From Symsagittifera roscoffensis (taxonomy: Eukaryota; Xenacoelomorpha; Acoela; Convolutidae), in assembly GCF_963678635.1 (NCBI RefSeq), contig NC_087064.1, forward strand, positions 50,451,346 through 50,515,345: a stretch of DNA of 64,000 nucleotides. The letters run 5' to 3'. The translations under genes were made by a program, and so were the position numbers. Of this stretch, positions 1 to 12,626 are shown piece by piece (position 1 is the first letter of the stretch; every line of letters starts with the position of its first letter). A model generated the notes under the pieces. That model ran no database searches. It was given only the letters and a program-made list of their open reading frames with translations, and was not told the origin of the DNA.

Positions 1-329
1 ACAAACAACTGAAGAAACAAGTTCAGATCCCCGTGGTATCGATAACACAGAAAGTACTGATTACATTTAAATCACATCAATTGAGAATCAACAGATAGCG
101 ATAGTGATACATTAACTCCATCTCAGTCAATATGATAACAGTTGAAAATGACTATAAACCTATCATATATGAACAACCCTTCCATTCATATATTTACGAA
201 AATCAATTGGAACTTCTTCATGATTATAACACTCGACGTATAAGTAATAAAATACCTTCAGTACAAGAAGTAAATGAAACTAACACTGTAACCAAAGCGA
301 AAAAGGCGAAGTACAATGCTCAAGTATAG

Positions 330-740
330 ACCACATTTATCAAATTATACAAAAAGAACTACCGAAAAAAAAATTGGACAATTGCATTTCTCTTAGAAGG
401 TCCACGAAATAAAGAATTTCAACCACCAGACCTTAAAATAGATTTTTTAATCGACTCAGATTAAAAAATCTAAATCTGTATTAAAATACAGAATCAAAAA
501 TCATCAATATTTCCACTTGGAATGAAATCAAAATATTACATCCAAACTTAAGACCCATAAAAACAGCCAGTAAATTAGCAACAGCACAAGGCTCAGCATT
601 AATTAGTAATGGAAAAATCCAACTTTTCCTTGTTCCCACTAGAACAATTGAACAAAATAAACTCTTAAACAAACCGTTTAAACAAACTTTCCACAGAACG
701 GATATAAAACACAATATCATTGGAATACCATTTACAACTT
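330..740 (+). pseudogene. Retropepsin-like protease remnant, copy A
   Basis: This lies between the small ORF at 132-329 and the RT region, where Ty3/gypsy elements encode their aspartic protease. The reading frame around 440-464 gives LIDSD followed directly by a stop; a live retropepsin has a D-S/T-G active site. Further stops follow. The identical break is present in copy B at about 19,430-19,455, so the damage predates the duplication. Assignment rests on position and one short motif, so it is tentative. The 65-codon ORF at 132-329 has no recognisable domain and is probably part of the same gag-pol frame. Confidence 0.4.
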
Positions 741-953
741 AATATATTCCAAAAATAAACATTTTTAATAGCAAAGTTCATATAAAAGATAAGTACAAAC
801 GAGTAAAAAACACAGTTTTAACACTTTTTCAAAGATTAAACAAACAACCACCATTTTTCTCCAATTTTTACCCTTTATACAATCGAGAACCAAAATACCT
901 GAAACCACTATAAGGAAAAGTATATAATTTCTCAATCAAACAAGTTCACCGGT

Positions 954-1334
954 ATGATAAAAACCAACATAAACAACAACTTTTTATGTCAGACCTTGAA
1001 TTTAAACCAATTCATAAATTCAACAACTTCTCCCACAAAAAAAGCATATCGATTCAATAATATATTACAACTATTAGATATATGCAAATCAACAATTCAT
1101 AACGAAGAATTATCAATAAATATTATAATAAGCAACGAAAAAAGAAATACAGACCATTTCACAAAAACACCCTATTTTAAACCAACATTTAAAATATCAC
1201 ATTATACCGTAGAACAACAAAAATTTCTGACATTGTTAATTTTTCAACACTCTCAGATAACACAGAACGAATTTGAAAAATTAGCCGACTTAATAATAAA
1301 CTACCCAACCTTTAGGACTCCTAGGATATTGTGA
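954..1334 (+). pseudogene. Fragment of pol between protease and RT, copy A
   Basis: A 126-codon open stretch that is not recognisable as a known domain but belongs to the pol polyprotein. It ends in a segment (PHSQITQ-like, then KLA and YP) whose near-duplicate forms the start of the RT ORF at 1558. A block of this region, ending in tttaggactcctaggatatt, recurs at about 3207-3605, 20,013-20,405 and 22,204-22,598, so it has been duplicated repeatedly inside the element. It is disconnected from the RT by stops between 1335 and 1557. Confidence 0.5.
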
Positions 1335-1557
1335 AACAAATGGTACAACTTCGCCAACAAACGAAGTAGCATATTGAGTCATTAATATATTACAATTACT
1401 AGACATATGCCAATCAAGATTTCTTGATGAAGAATTATCAATAAATAATATAATAAGCAACGAAAAAAGAAGTACAGATTATTTCACAAAAACACCTTAT
1501 TTTAAACCAACATTTAAAATATCGCACTACACAACAGTACAACAGAAATTTTTAACA

Positions 1558-2235
1558 ATGTTTAATTTTCCACACTCCCAAATAACACAAACCGAATTCG
1601 GCAAATTAGCCGAAATATTATTAAACTATCCAACAGTTTATGCCACATCTAAATTTGACCTTGGAAAAGTAAAATCACCACTAAAATCACCACATTTCAA
1701 ACCTGACGCGGGTTTTAAAAAACAAAGAGCAAGCAAAGTACCAATTCACCTACATGACAAAATCAATAGATTACTTGACAATTTAGAACAATATGAAATC
1801 ATATCTTCAGTAAATAAAGAAGAACAACAAAACAAAAACACCTTTATCAAACCTGTTATCATCCTAGCTAAAGGAGAATCACTAAAAAAAGTTCTAGACG
1901 CTAGATATCTCAATTCGCTTATTGATGAATCTAAATGTAATCGGCCTATTGAACCAATTCAAGTAATTCTAACAAAAAAAAACGGTAAATACTTCTTAAC
2001 CGCAGATATGAAAAGTGCATATAAACAAATGCCATTATACGACGAACAACCACGACGATTGACACAATTTGTTAATGGAAATCAACAATACGAATTCAAT
2101 AGATTATTCTACGGAATATCCATAGGACCAGCAGCTTTTTCAGCATTTGTGAGTAAAACTTTTAAACACCTTATACTCAAGAAAAATGCAATCACGTACC
2201 TAGACGATGTTTTCTTAACTTTCAAATTTCAATAG
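1558..2235 (+). pseudogene. Reverse transcriptase, N-terminal half, copy A
   Basis: A 225-codon frame of a Ty3/gypsy-type RT. Visible landmarks are the DARYLN region, TADMKSAYKQMPL (first catalytic aspartate), FYGISIGPAAFS, and YLDDVF with the paired catalytic aspartates near the end. The frame then runs into unrelated sequence and stops, so thumb, RNase H and integrase are missing here. The following bases match the leader that lies upstream of env in copy B (about 25,110 onward), so the break is a rearrangement junction, not a point mutation. The ATG at 1558 is internal to the original polyprotein. Confidence 0.8.
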
Positions 2236-3206
2236 ACGATGTCAATAACTTTCAAATTTTTTCATAACATTTTCTACTCTACTTAAATTCATAATAATCT
2301 TTTTAGCCGAAACTTTTGAAACTCTAATATTTCTTTTCATAATTTTTTGCAACTTTTTCCTAATTTTCTATTCCCTATTGAAATATATCTCCAACTCTCC
2401 CGAATCATTGATCAAATCCACAGGTACTATATTTCTAAACCTATTTAAATGATTCGAACCACTTTTAGTCGAAAAGATTTTTTCTACTATTCATAATTTT
2501 TCTCACATTTTCAACACCCCTAATCATGACAATGTGCAAATGTATAAAAAAGGCAATTGTAACCTTTGCCTTAGCAACCATTCTTTTAATTCTTTTTATT
2601 GAAGAATACTATAACAAACATAAATCTTCCCTATAAAAAGTTGAAATCTCAAACACATTTTCAAAATTGCCAATCAACCACCACCAAACCAAGCCCCACC
2701 AACAACTTCCCAAGAAAACCCAACAACACCTACAACTACTCAAAACCCCCAATCGTCAACACGCATTTCAATCGTCAACACCCCAATCGTCAACACGCAA
2801 GCGATCCCCAATTCGAACCGACATATAATCTATATCCCACTCTACAACATGACCTTAATAGAATAAGACATATTAGTCAAAATCAAATTACACTTGAAAT
2901 GAACAGACAAATTATACCTCCAAGACAAAATAGAAATCTTCAAACCCCCAGAGTTTATTTCAGTATACCTCAATCACCAACACCAACTACCTCAGAACTT
3001 TCTAGTACTACACTGCCAGAAACTCCCATAGTTGCTTCACAACAAAGATTATTTAGGTTCAACTCCAACGACAGAACAAATTAGGTAAAATCCTTTCAAC
3101 CCCCCAGAATCCTCCGAACGACTACCATATTGGTCAACACATTCATATACTCACTAACATTTACCCAATAACACTACCTTTAGGACTCCTAGGATATTGC
3201 GAAAGA
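2236..3206 (+). repeat. Displaced pre-env leader, copy A
   Basis: The sequence matches 21,227-22,200 and 25,110-25,870. It contains the conserved micro-ORF (2526-2636) and a Pro/Thr/Asn-rich frame (2599-3084) ending in a stop. In the complete arrangement (copy B, 25 kb) this block lies between pol and env. Here it has been joined directly to a truncated RT. The 161-codon frame at 2599 is low complexity, with many Thr-Thr, Pro-Thr and Asn runs, and has no recognised domain. Confidence 0.65.
2526..2636 (+). CDS. 36-residue membrane micro-ORF upstream of env, copy A first copy
   Basis: ATG to TAA gives a 36-codon frame with a Lys/Cys-rich N-terminus, one hydrophobic stretch of about 16 residues (VTFALATILLILF) and a charged tail with EEYY. 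The same frame occurs at 6785-6895, 21,517-21,627 and 25,258-25,368. The 6785 copy has diverged, yet its changes keep the frame open, the hydrophobic segment and the tail. It might be a signal-anchor peptide, a first env exon, or a small membrane protein. Function unknown. Confidence 0.5.
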   Translation: MTMCKCIKKAIVTFALATILLILFIEEYYNKHKSSL

Positions 3207-3624
3207 AATGCAACAACTTCTCCCACAAAAAAAGCATATCGATTCAATAATATATTACAACTATTAGATATACGCAAATCAACAATTCATAACGAAGAAT
3301 TATCAATAAATATTATAATAAGCAACGAAAAAAGAAATACAGACCATTTCACAAAAACACCCTATTTTAAACCAACATTTAAAATATCACATTATACCGT
3401 AGAACAACAAAAATTTCTGACATTGTTCATTTTTCAACACTCTCAGATAACACAGAACGAATTTGAAAAATTAGCCGACTTAATAATAAACTACCCAACC
3501 TTTAGGACTCCTAGGATATTGTGAAACAAATGGTACAACTTCGCCAACAAACGAAGTAGCATATTGAGTCATTAATATATTACAATTACTAGACATATGC
3601 CAATCAAGAATTCAAGAATTCAAG

Positions 3625-5925
3625 AAAGACAATTGGATATAAAAAATTTTATAACCCATATTCAGGATTATCATACGCATGTATATTTTAAAGATCTTTA
3701 CATTTCAACATCTTCTCTTTCTAATTTTTTCCAAACAAAGTCAAAAACCATCTCCTCGCACAAGACCTCAGAATTTCCTAGTAACACACTACGATTGTGA
3801 AGCAAAACAAACAAGAAACAGTACATAAATAAGCTATAAAACAAATAACACAAGGTGAGTCCGAACCGCAAGCTTTAGAAACCACGAACAACGTAGCCAC
3901 ATAATACTCAAAAGCCCGAGCAACAACACTTACAGGTTATAAATTCACAGCGACATTTTCCGAGAAGAAAGTACATTGTTCAAAAGTCTCAAATGGAATT
4001 AAAAGTCGACTTGATCACGAATATTTCTATCAAAGCAACATAGGAAGACTTTTACATATACAACCCGAGTATTGTAAAAATGAACTACTCAGATTAAAAC
4101 TAACATCAAACAAAAATTCAAACAAAAAATTAGTAAACTTTCAAGTTTTCACAGATTCTGCACACCAAGCACAACTTGAAAGATACCAAGGACATTTTAA
4201 GTTAAACGAAAAATGTCCATACAATGGCGCACACGGAAGATTAACTTATGATCTTCACAATAAACATTGGATACCACACATTGGAATAAATAACCCTTCA
4301 AACTGCAAAGCAGACACAAAAAATAAAGGATACCAAGAAATATTGTTTTTCGATTGGAAAATACAACTTGAAAAAGTACAACTCACACGAGATTTAAATG
4401 ATAACATTATAATCTACCAAGGAGTCAGACTTGCAAAAATGATCAAGGTTACTTTTATCCTACTACTAGGACACAAGCAACAACTGTCTGGTTTCCCGAA
4501 GACACTTGTACCACATTTCAAGTAGCAAAATACACGCTAGAATAATAAAATTTCATCAAAAATATTTTATCGAATCAATACCGTTTGAAGATGTAACCCA
4601 AATCAAATCAGACAAAAAATTCATACATTTAGAAACATCCACAATATAGAAAGTAAATTAACACGTTTCCAAATCTATCAAGAAACAGAACTCGAGAAGT
4701 GTAGAAATCCACTCTATAAAACACAATATTCCGAAATACTTGTCAAATACGGACAAGGTTTTGAGATTAACATTGGAAAAAGCAAAAGATCCCCATGCAA
4801 CACATCATCCTCCAAATGAAGGAACCTCATACATCCCAGTAAACCTTCATAGAAACACAGGAAACACTCGTGGGAAAATAAAACCACAAAACACAGACAG
4901 TACACGATTACAAGAATTATCAATTATGAACAACACATATTTTGGCGCAATTCATTATGACATCCACTTAGACATGAAATTAGATTACACAATTAGCAGA
5001 ATTTTTCAAGAAAAGTCACTACCAGAAATTGAATTACTACATCAACTATGTGAACTAGAAAGAAAACAGATTTTACAACCGCAAGCACTAGCAGTTCTAA
5101 AAAAACCCTACGCAGGATTAATATTATCCGGAACTAGATCAAATTGCCTTGATTATGAAAGAAACATCTTATGGTTTTCTACTTGCACCAAAAAAGTATC
5201 ACCTTTATATGTTTTTCGAACACAAATGATGTTATAAAAGAATCTCAATATTCTATGAAAAAAAGTACATTTTGTTGATACACTCTCCCGAAGAACATAT
5301 TTTTGGGATACGGCAGTCCCATGTGGATCAGAAAATAGCCACAATGATATACAATTAGACCCCGACGAAAATAAAAACTGCCTACTAACACCATATCCAC
5401 ACTAATGCAACCATTAAAAAAGTTTTCACCCGAAAGTATTAAAGTCATTGCTCGCAATCAAAATATCGATCTACGATCGATAGGTATATACTCTAAATCA
5501 GATATACAACATCTCATTCGTGCACAACAATTTCAAGAGCTACTCACACAAATAGACACTATACAAAGACAATCAATAGATCAAAGTTTACGCAAACTTG
5601 CAGAAACCGCAGGCTCTTCAGACATTCACACTCAAGATTATAGCGGATATTTTAAAGATATTAAGGACTGCATATATTTAAACGGCGAAAAATGTAGACC
5701 ACAAGATATCTCACCAATCAATATTCGTGAGAACGAAATTCTTGCCTTTCTAGGATGACCCTATTACATCTTAGAAAGATTGACTATATTATACGCAATT
5801 TTTAATTTTATCGGATTTCTTTTCTCACTTTTGAAAGGAATCTATAACACATGCGCAATACACACACAAGTAAACCGACAAGCAAGCGTAGCCCGCATAC
5901 TTTTTGCAGGACTGTTTGGAATTTT
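3625..5925 (+). pseudogene. env-like glycoprotein gene, truncated, copy A first copy
   Basis: A direct repeat of 7971-10,271 at offset 4346, almost identical in sequence. Open pieces include 4343-4525, 4740-5237 and 5405-5758, in different frames and separated by stops. The piece at 4740-5237 has a short block LHQLCELER and a following SGTRSN block. Such blocks resemble ectodomains of chuvirus-type class III glycoproteins captured by animal LTR elements; this likeness is from memory and is an inference. The copy ends just past the hydrophobic anchor region, then jumps to leader sequence at 5926. It cannot encode a working protein. Confidence 0.55.
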
Positions 5926-7970
5926 GTATTAACATGCTCAATACACACTTGAATATTTCTAGTCCAAAATCAGCCAATATAAATCACTCATACTCATCAC
6001 ATTATTGACGCCAACACGACTTTATTATCCGATAGATATTAATCTCCAGGCATAACTATAACTATAATTTTAAGACCTCCAGGTCAAAAACAAGCAACCT
6101 GCTAAAAATTGACACCTAAAATAAACACTATTTCAGTATTACAAACCTCCCCTATCAAGTAATACAAAGATCAACAATATTTTCCCAACCCAGACCTCAA
6201 AAACCCTCCAACCAAAAATAGCAAATTAGCCTAAAGAACAAAAAAGACATGATCATTTAGCCTAAAGTACAAATATTTCCTGGATACTCCCAATTATCCA
6301 ACAAATAAAAACAAAGCTAAAAAGACCTCCCGAACACCACAAAATAACCCCTCAACAATAGTTGACAAAACCCAACCCAGTCGTCAAAAAATCAATAAAT
6401 AATCCGACCACACTTGAATTTAGCCCCAAAAATTTTAAAAAAAATTCGACGGAACGAATCATTACTTAAATGCTTCTTTCCGCAACAGTTACAAAAATTA
6501 AACATATATTTTCAAAACTTTTTAAAAAATTTCTAATATTCTTAAACTTTTTATAATATTTATGCTGAATCTTTTGAAACTTTAATAATTCTTTTATTTA
6601 GTTTTTGCAGCTTTTCTTAAAAATTTTATTCCCTATTCGAAACATACTTACAACTTTCAAAAATTCTTGATTACCTCCACAGGTACGATAATTTCAAGTC
6701 TATTTAAATGTTTCAAACCATCTTTAGTAGAACTGATATTTTATTACGATTCATAGTTTTTCTCACATTTTAACAGCCCTAATCATGACAATGTGCAAAC
6801 GTATGAAAAATGCGGTCATGACATTCGGTTTAGCAACCATCCTTTTAACTCTTTTCATTGAAGAATACTATAGTAAACATAAATTTTCTTTATAAAAAGT
6901 TGAAAACTCAAACATTTTTTCAAAATTGCTAATCAACCACCACCACACCACCAGTCCCCACCAACAATCTCCCAAAAAAATTCAATAACACCAACAACTA
7001 CCCAAAACCCCCAATCATCCACCCGCATTTCTTTTCAAGATAACCCATACACATTTGAAGAAAGACACGCACGATTATCTGAAACATTAGAACCAGTTGT
7101 TCGCCATGCACCTTTAAGCAAACCACAAAACGAACCGACATATTATCTACATCCCACTCTACAACAAGATCCCAATAGAGTAAGACATATTAGTCAAAAC
7201 CAAAATACACTTGAAATAAACAGACAAATCATACATCCAAGACGAGACAGAAATTTTCAAACCCCCAGAGTTCATTTTAATATACCTCAATCACTGACAT
7301 CAACCCTCTCAGAACCTTCCAGTAGCACATTACCAGATACTCCCCACTTGCTTCACAACAAAGCACTTCCAATATTCCATCAGATTTTTTAGGTTCAACC
7401 CCCACATCAGAACAAATCCGAGAAAATCCTTTTAATGCTCCAGAAACCACTGAACGCCTACCATATTGGGCAACACACTCCTACACTCAAGGTGAACCCA
7501 ATATAGTAAACGAACCAATAAATACTTCATCTGATACAACATTATCAACCTTGCCAGAAACACTTTCCCTTCCATCAACACCTTCAATAAGTCAAATATT
7601 ACAAACACTTTTTCCCCTCAATTTCCCTGCAAATCTTGACGCCAGGTATCAAAAACAATCATCTACTAGTAGCCCTCTACGATAGATTGGAATACATTTG
7701 TAGCACCTCCTCCATTATTTGGTCAACATCAAGAAAGTAGTAGACTCCGCAACTGGGCACTAAAAAAACTACAATACAGACAAGATATCCAGAACGATAT
7801 TCAGGAACATAACATACAAATACTTCAACAAAATGGTCTCACAGTAAAAGTCGAAATTACAGTACGACTTAATAACATTGTACAACACCCTTTTCCACTA
7901 GCCCCACCAAATATAACAGCTCAATTTTTATAACAACCGAAATAATATATAAATACGATAGATATACCAA
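5926..7970 (+). other. Leader segment between the two env copies, no intact gene except the micro-ORF
   Basis: This matches, with clear divergence, 24,560-26,400 of copy B. It includes an AT-rich non-coding part, the diverged micro-ORF at 6785-6895, and a broken Pro/Thr-rich frame (about 6950-7940) with frameshifts. Its presence between two env copies shows that the stretch from the integrase tail to env was duplicated. No promoter or RNA gene could be recognised. Confidence 0.6.
6785..6895 (+). CDS. 36-residue membrane micro-ORF, diverged copy
   Basis: Same layout as 2526-2636. Substitutions change several residues (for example Ile to Met, Ala to Gly, Asn to Ser) but leave no stop and no indel, while surrounding DNA is heavily altered. 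The hydrophobic core, the EEYY tail and the total length of 36 residues are kept. This pattern argues for past selection on the reading frame. There is no assigned function. Confidence 0.5.
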   Translation: MTMCKRMKNAVMTFGLATILLTLFIEEYYSKHKFSL

Positions 7971-10615
7971 AAAGACAATTGGATATAAAAAATTTTATAA
8001 CCCATATTCAGGATTATCATACGCATGTATATTTTAAAGATCTTTACATTTCAACATCTTCTCTTTCTAATTTTTTCCAAACAAAGTCAAAAACCATCTC
8101 CTCGCACAAGACCTCAGAATTTCCTAGTAACACACTACGATTGTGAAGCAAAACAAACAAGAAACAGTACATAAATAAGCTATAAAACAAATAACACAAG
8201 GTGAGTCCGAACCGCAAGCTTTAGAAACCACGAACAACGTAGCCACATAATACTCAAAAGCCCGAGCAACAACACTTACAGGTTATAAATTCACAGCGAC
8301 ATTTTCCGAGAAGAAAGTACATTGTTCAAAAGTCTCAAATGGAATTAAAAGTCGACTTGATCACGAATATTTCTATCAAAGCAACATAGGAAGACTTTTA
8401 CATATACAACCCGAGTATTGTAAAAATGAACTACTCAGATTAAAACTAACATCAAACAAAAACTCAAACAAAAAATTAGTAAACTTTCAAGTTTTCACAG
8501 ATTCTGCACACCAAGCACAACTTGAAAGATACCAAGGACATTTTAAGTTAAACGAAAAATGTCCATACAATGGCGCACACGGAAGATTAACTTATGATCT
8601 TCACAATAAACATTGGATACCACACATTGGAATAAATAACCCTTCAAACTGCAAAGCAGACACAAAAAATAAAGGATACCAAGAAATATTGTTTTTCGAT
8701 TGGAAAATACAACTTGAAAAAGTACAACTCACACGAGATTTAAATGATAACATTATAATCTACCAAGGAGTCAGACTTGCAAAAATGATCAAGGTTACTT
8801 TTATCCTACTACTAGGACACAAGCAACAACTGTCTGGTTTCCCGAAGACACTTGTACCACATTTCAAGTAGCAAAATACACGCTAGAATAATAAAATTTC
8901 ATCAAAAATATTTTATCGAATCAATACCGTTTGAAGATGTAACCCAAATCAAATCAGACAAAAAATTCATACATTTAGAAACATCCACAATATACAAAGT
9001 AAATTAACACGTTTCCAAATCTATCAAGAAACAGAACTCGAGAAGTGTAGAAATCCACTCTATAAAACACAATATTCCGAAATACTTGTCAAATACGGAC
9101 AAGGTTTTGAGATTAACATTGGAAAAAGCAAAAGATCCCCATGCAACACATCATCCTCCAAATGAAGGAACCTCATACATCCCAGTAAACCTTCATAGAA
9201 ACACAGGAAACACTCGTGGGAAAATAAAACCACAAAACACAGACAGTACACGATTACAAGAATTATCAATTATGAACAACACATATTTTGGCGCAATTCA
9301 TTATGACATCCACTTAGACATGAAATTAGATTACACAATTAGCAGAATTTTTCAAGAAAAGTCACTACCAGAAATTGAATTACTACATCAACTATGTGAA
9401 CTAGAAAGAACACAGATTTTACAACCGCAAGCACTAGCAGTTCTAAAAAAACCCTACGCAGGATTAATATTATCCGGAACTAGATCAAATTGCCTTGATT
9501 ATGAAAGAAACATCTTATGGTTTTCTACTTGCACCAAAAAAGTATCGCCTTTATATGTTTTTCGAACACAAATGATGTTATAAAAGAATCTCAATATTCT
9601 ATGAAAAAAAGTACATTTTGTTGATACACTCTCCCGAAGAACATATTTTTGGGATACGGCAGTCCCATGTGGATCAGAAAATAGCCACAATGATATACAA
9701 TTAGACCCCGACGAAAATAAAAACTGCCTACTAACACCATATCCACACTAATGCAACCATTAAAAAAGTTTTCACCCGAAAGTATTAAAGTCATTGCTCG
9801 CAATCAAAATATCGATCTACGATCGATAGGTATATACTCTAAATCAGATATACAACATCTCATTCGTGCACAACAATTTCAAGAGCTACTCACACAAATA
9901 GACACTATACAAAGACAATCAATAGATCAAAGTTTACGCAAACTTGCAGAAACCGCAGGCTCTTCAGACATTCACACTCAAGATTATAGCGGATATTTTA
10001 AAGATATTAAGGACTGCATATATTTAAACGGCGAAAAATGTAGACCACAAGATATCTCACCAATCAATATTCGTGAGAACGAAATTCTTGCCTTTCTAGG
10101 ATGACCCTATTACATCTTAGAAAGATTGACTATATTATACGCAATTTTTAATTTTATCGGATTTCTTTTCTCACTTTTGAAAGGAATCTATAACACATGC
10201 GCAATACACACACAAGTAAACCGACAAGCAAGCGTAGCCCGCATACTTTTTGCAGGACTGTTTGGAATTTTTTTCGACATCAATAAACAAAATACTTTTA
10301 AACGCACAAATAAAAGAATATAATACAAAACTATCAACAAAACGAAATACATATGATGAATCATACAACAATACAAACGTATCACCCACAGCACTACAAT
10401 TACCAAATTTACATCATAACCATCCACTACCATTATTATCTCGAAACTTTAGAAACCTAGCACTCACAAACCCTACACATTTAAGACCTAATTATACGCA
10501 AAACCCCATTCACCACATAAAAACGCAACACTCCCAAAATGATTATACATACGAACAATTAATCGAACAGCCCCATACCACTACTTTTCAATCTCAAAAT
10601 AATTGTTTTTTTTAG
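7971..10615 (+). pseudogene. env-like glycoprotein gene, copy A second copy
   Basis: This is the longer of the two env copies in element A. Open pieces are 8689-8871, 9086-9583, 9751-10,104 and 10,250-10,615, split by stops and frame changes shared with the first copy. A strongly hydrophobic segment around 10,130-10,190 (FNFIGFLFSLL) looks like the membrane anchor. The piece at 10,250-10,615 would be the Asn/His-rich cytoplasmic tail and stops at a TAG six bases before the next ORF. Family assignment (chuvirus-like class III glycoprotein) is an inference, and the breaks make it non-functional. Confidence 0.55.
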
Positions 10616-10621
10616 CCCACG

Positions 10622-12240
10622 ATGAGCCGACAAATTGGATTCCTCCACCGTTCAAACTCCCACCCAGCCAATCTCCAAAATTCAATTCCCATCATCCCAC
10701 TTTTTGCTTTCCCGCCACCTGATTCACCTCACATTAACACATCATCCGGCATGGATTCTGATGCTAACTCAGACATTACTTTTTTTCGTTCAATTTCCCA
10801 ATTTGAAAACTCCGACTTAGAAACCCCTGATGAATTTGCAGACTCCGAACCCAGCCCCTCAACCCTTTCTCAACCCAGCCCCTCTACCTTTTCAAAACCT
10901 CCCTTTCAACCCATCCAATCCCAAAACCAATGTGCATCCCCCTCTACCCCTTCTCACGTTTCCCAAGTAACTCCAACCTATTTCCCATTTACAACTGAAC
11001 GTTCCTTAAACAATTCCCCTGACAACACCCAAACTTCTTATGAACTAAACAATCTCATAACAGTACAACAACAAATACAACACCCTCACACCCTGACTAT
11101 TCATTAACTATCATCAACAATAACGTCATCAAACCCACCAACTCCTACACCTACTTCAGACTACATCCCATCATTAGCTCAATCATCCACATCAACGCAA
11201 TCATCATCCAGTACTAACCGAGCTTACAGAACTTTTAAAAGAAAACTCCCAAATCACCCGTTTCCATCCAAAACCGGCACCGCCCGAGAATACATCAATT
11301 CATACCAATACTACCAATTTCCTCCAAGCAACCTTTCCCTTTTTTCTTCAGTATACATATAACCACTCCGACCCTATCCCTCAACAACACATTTTTGTAG
11401 ACGAACACGTATTAATCCCCACACTCTATTGGACTTCCTGTTATAATTTTACAAGCCCCTTGCTTCACCACTCCTTAACACAAAACAAGGCATCGAAAAA
11501 TGAACTATTTAGACTAACTACAGCACTAACCCCTCGACAATGCATGCACGTAGGAATAAAAAAAATTACTAAAAATTGTCATCGCACCTGCGCTGACAAA
11601 TATTCAATCGATTATTATGACCACAACATTATCAAACCTAACCAAGATCAATTTCTTGACGACGATCAATTTGCTAATCCACAATTAACCGAAATTTTTT
11701 TTTATTAAAACACCTTATGCATTCACTTAAGATACTAGACAAAAAACAAGATCACATCATCTCAGAAGCACTATCAGACATCCAAGCTTACGAATCATTT
11801 TATGACAAATTTGAAACTTTTTCACTGACCTTTCTTTTCCTTACACCCAAAGAATGTGATTTGCACTGTTCACACGACATCTTGTTAAAAACTAATCAAA
11901 CACCCACTTAAACTTATTATCGATTCATACAAAATCATTTTAACTTACACAAACTATCACGACAACCCCACCACCGATTTCTATTCAATAATTCCAAATA
12001 CACATCACCATTTTTCCTAAATTCACATATTGTATTAAAAATGCTAATCTTGAAGGCATCCTTCGTAATTATGACCCCATTACGCAAATGTATATATTCT
12101 GTCCCCTCAATAAAACTTTCAACGTAGAAGAGTTCCAACCACTCATTGTCACGCATGAATACTTTCAACCTATAGAAATACCCATTTTAGAACTTATCCA
12201 CAACACTAAATACAATCACAAACCATCAAAGCAATGGAAC
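10622..12240 (+). pseudogene. Unknown post-env ORF (ORF-X), copy A
   Basis: The ATG at 10,622 follows the env-tail stop by six bases, as it does in copy B (28,749). The N-terminal 161 codons are rich in Ser, Pro, Thr and Asn (for example SQPSPSTFSKPP) and look disordered. Downstream, broken open pieces at 11,460-11,708 (FRLTTALTPRQ, then YYDHNIIKPN) and 11,717-11,911 have counterparts in copy B, so a longer two-part protein once existed. I do not recognise the family. Its position after env recalls the accessory genes of complex retroviruses, which is only an analogy. Confidence 0.45.
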
Positions 12241-12318
12241 TGCTTTGGCCACTGCCATAAATGCAAATTGTATGACTGGCATTTTTTTGATCGCGACACA
12301 AAAAAAAATTTCAAGTAA

Positions 12319-12626
12319 TTTTGATAATTTGGCCCAAAATTTTTTTGTTTTTTTTTCAACTGCAAATCGAGTTTCGTACGCAAACGAACATATTTCGAAA
12401 AAAAATTTTTTGCATGCAAAACTTATTATTTTGTGTGCATAACGTAGTCCTGGATACAACAAAATTGGCTTTTATGTTCTTTTCACTTAAATTTTTTTTC
12501 AAAAACGCTAAAAATTCCTATTTCTTTTGCATGGGGTGTTAATGACACAAAAATTTAAAATAATCATCATTAAAAAATTTTGCCAAAAAATTAAAGTTTG
12601 TTACTTCTGTTATATGAATTGTGAAA
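12319..12626. repeat. Dispersed repeat, partner at 33,541-33,852
   Basis: About 310 bases are shared with the second location, including tggcccaaaa, ttttttgcatgcaaaac, cataacgtagtcctggata and atggggtgttaa. The two copies differ by scattered substitutions. One copy sits at the end of ORF-X, the other inside the right LTR candidate, so the repeat is independent of the retroelement. The open frames across it are T-rich low complexity and not convincing genes. Confidence 0.7.

Larger units (their letters stand above)
1..3613 (+). repeat. Direct repeat, left copy (partner at 18,992-22,604)
   Basis: The segment is nearly identical to the partner at a constant offset of 18,991 bases. Only scattered single-base changes are visible, for example one codon in the RT at 1558-2235 versus 20,549-21,226. 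Similarity stops after the shared sequence ccaatcaagaattc, where this copy jumps to env sequence while the partner continues into a second RT copy. The left limit is the window edge, so the repeat may be longer. The near identity suggests a recent duplication or recombination between tandem elements. Confidence 0.9.

Noticed and set aside
481-720. Minus-strand ORF of 79 codons, repeated at 19,472-19,711
   Set aside because: It is the mirror of a broken pol frame in A-rich DNA and only looks conserved because the whole block is duplicated.
12216-12542. Overlapping Phe/Lys-rich ORFs on both strands
   Set aside because: They cover a T-rich dispersed repeat, and the second copy at 33.5 kb changes the frames.
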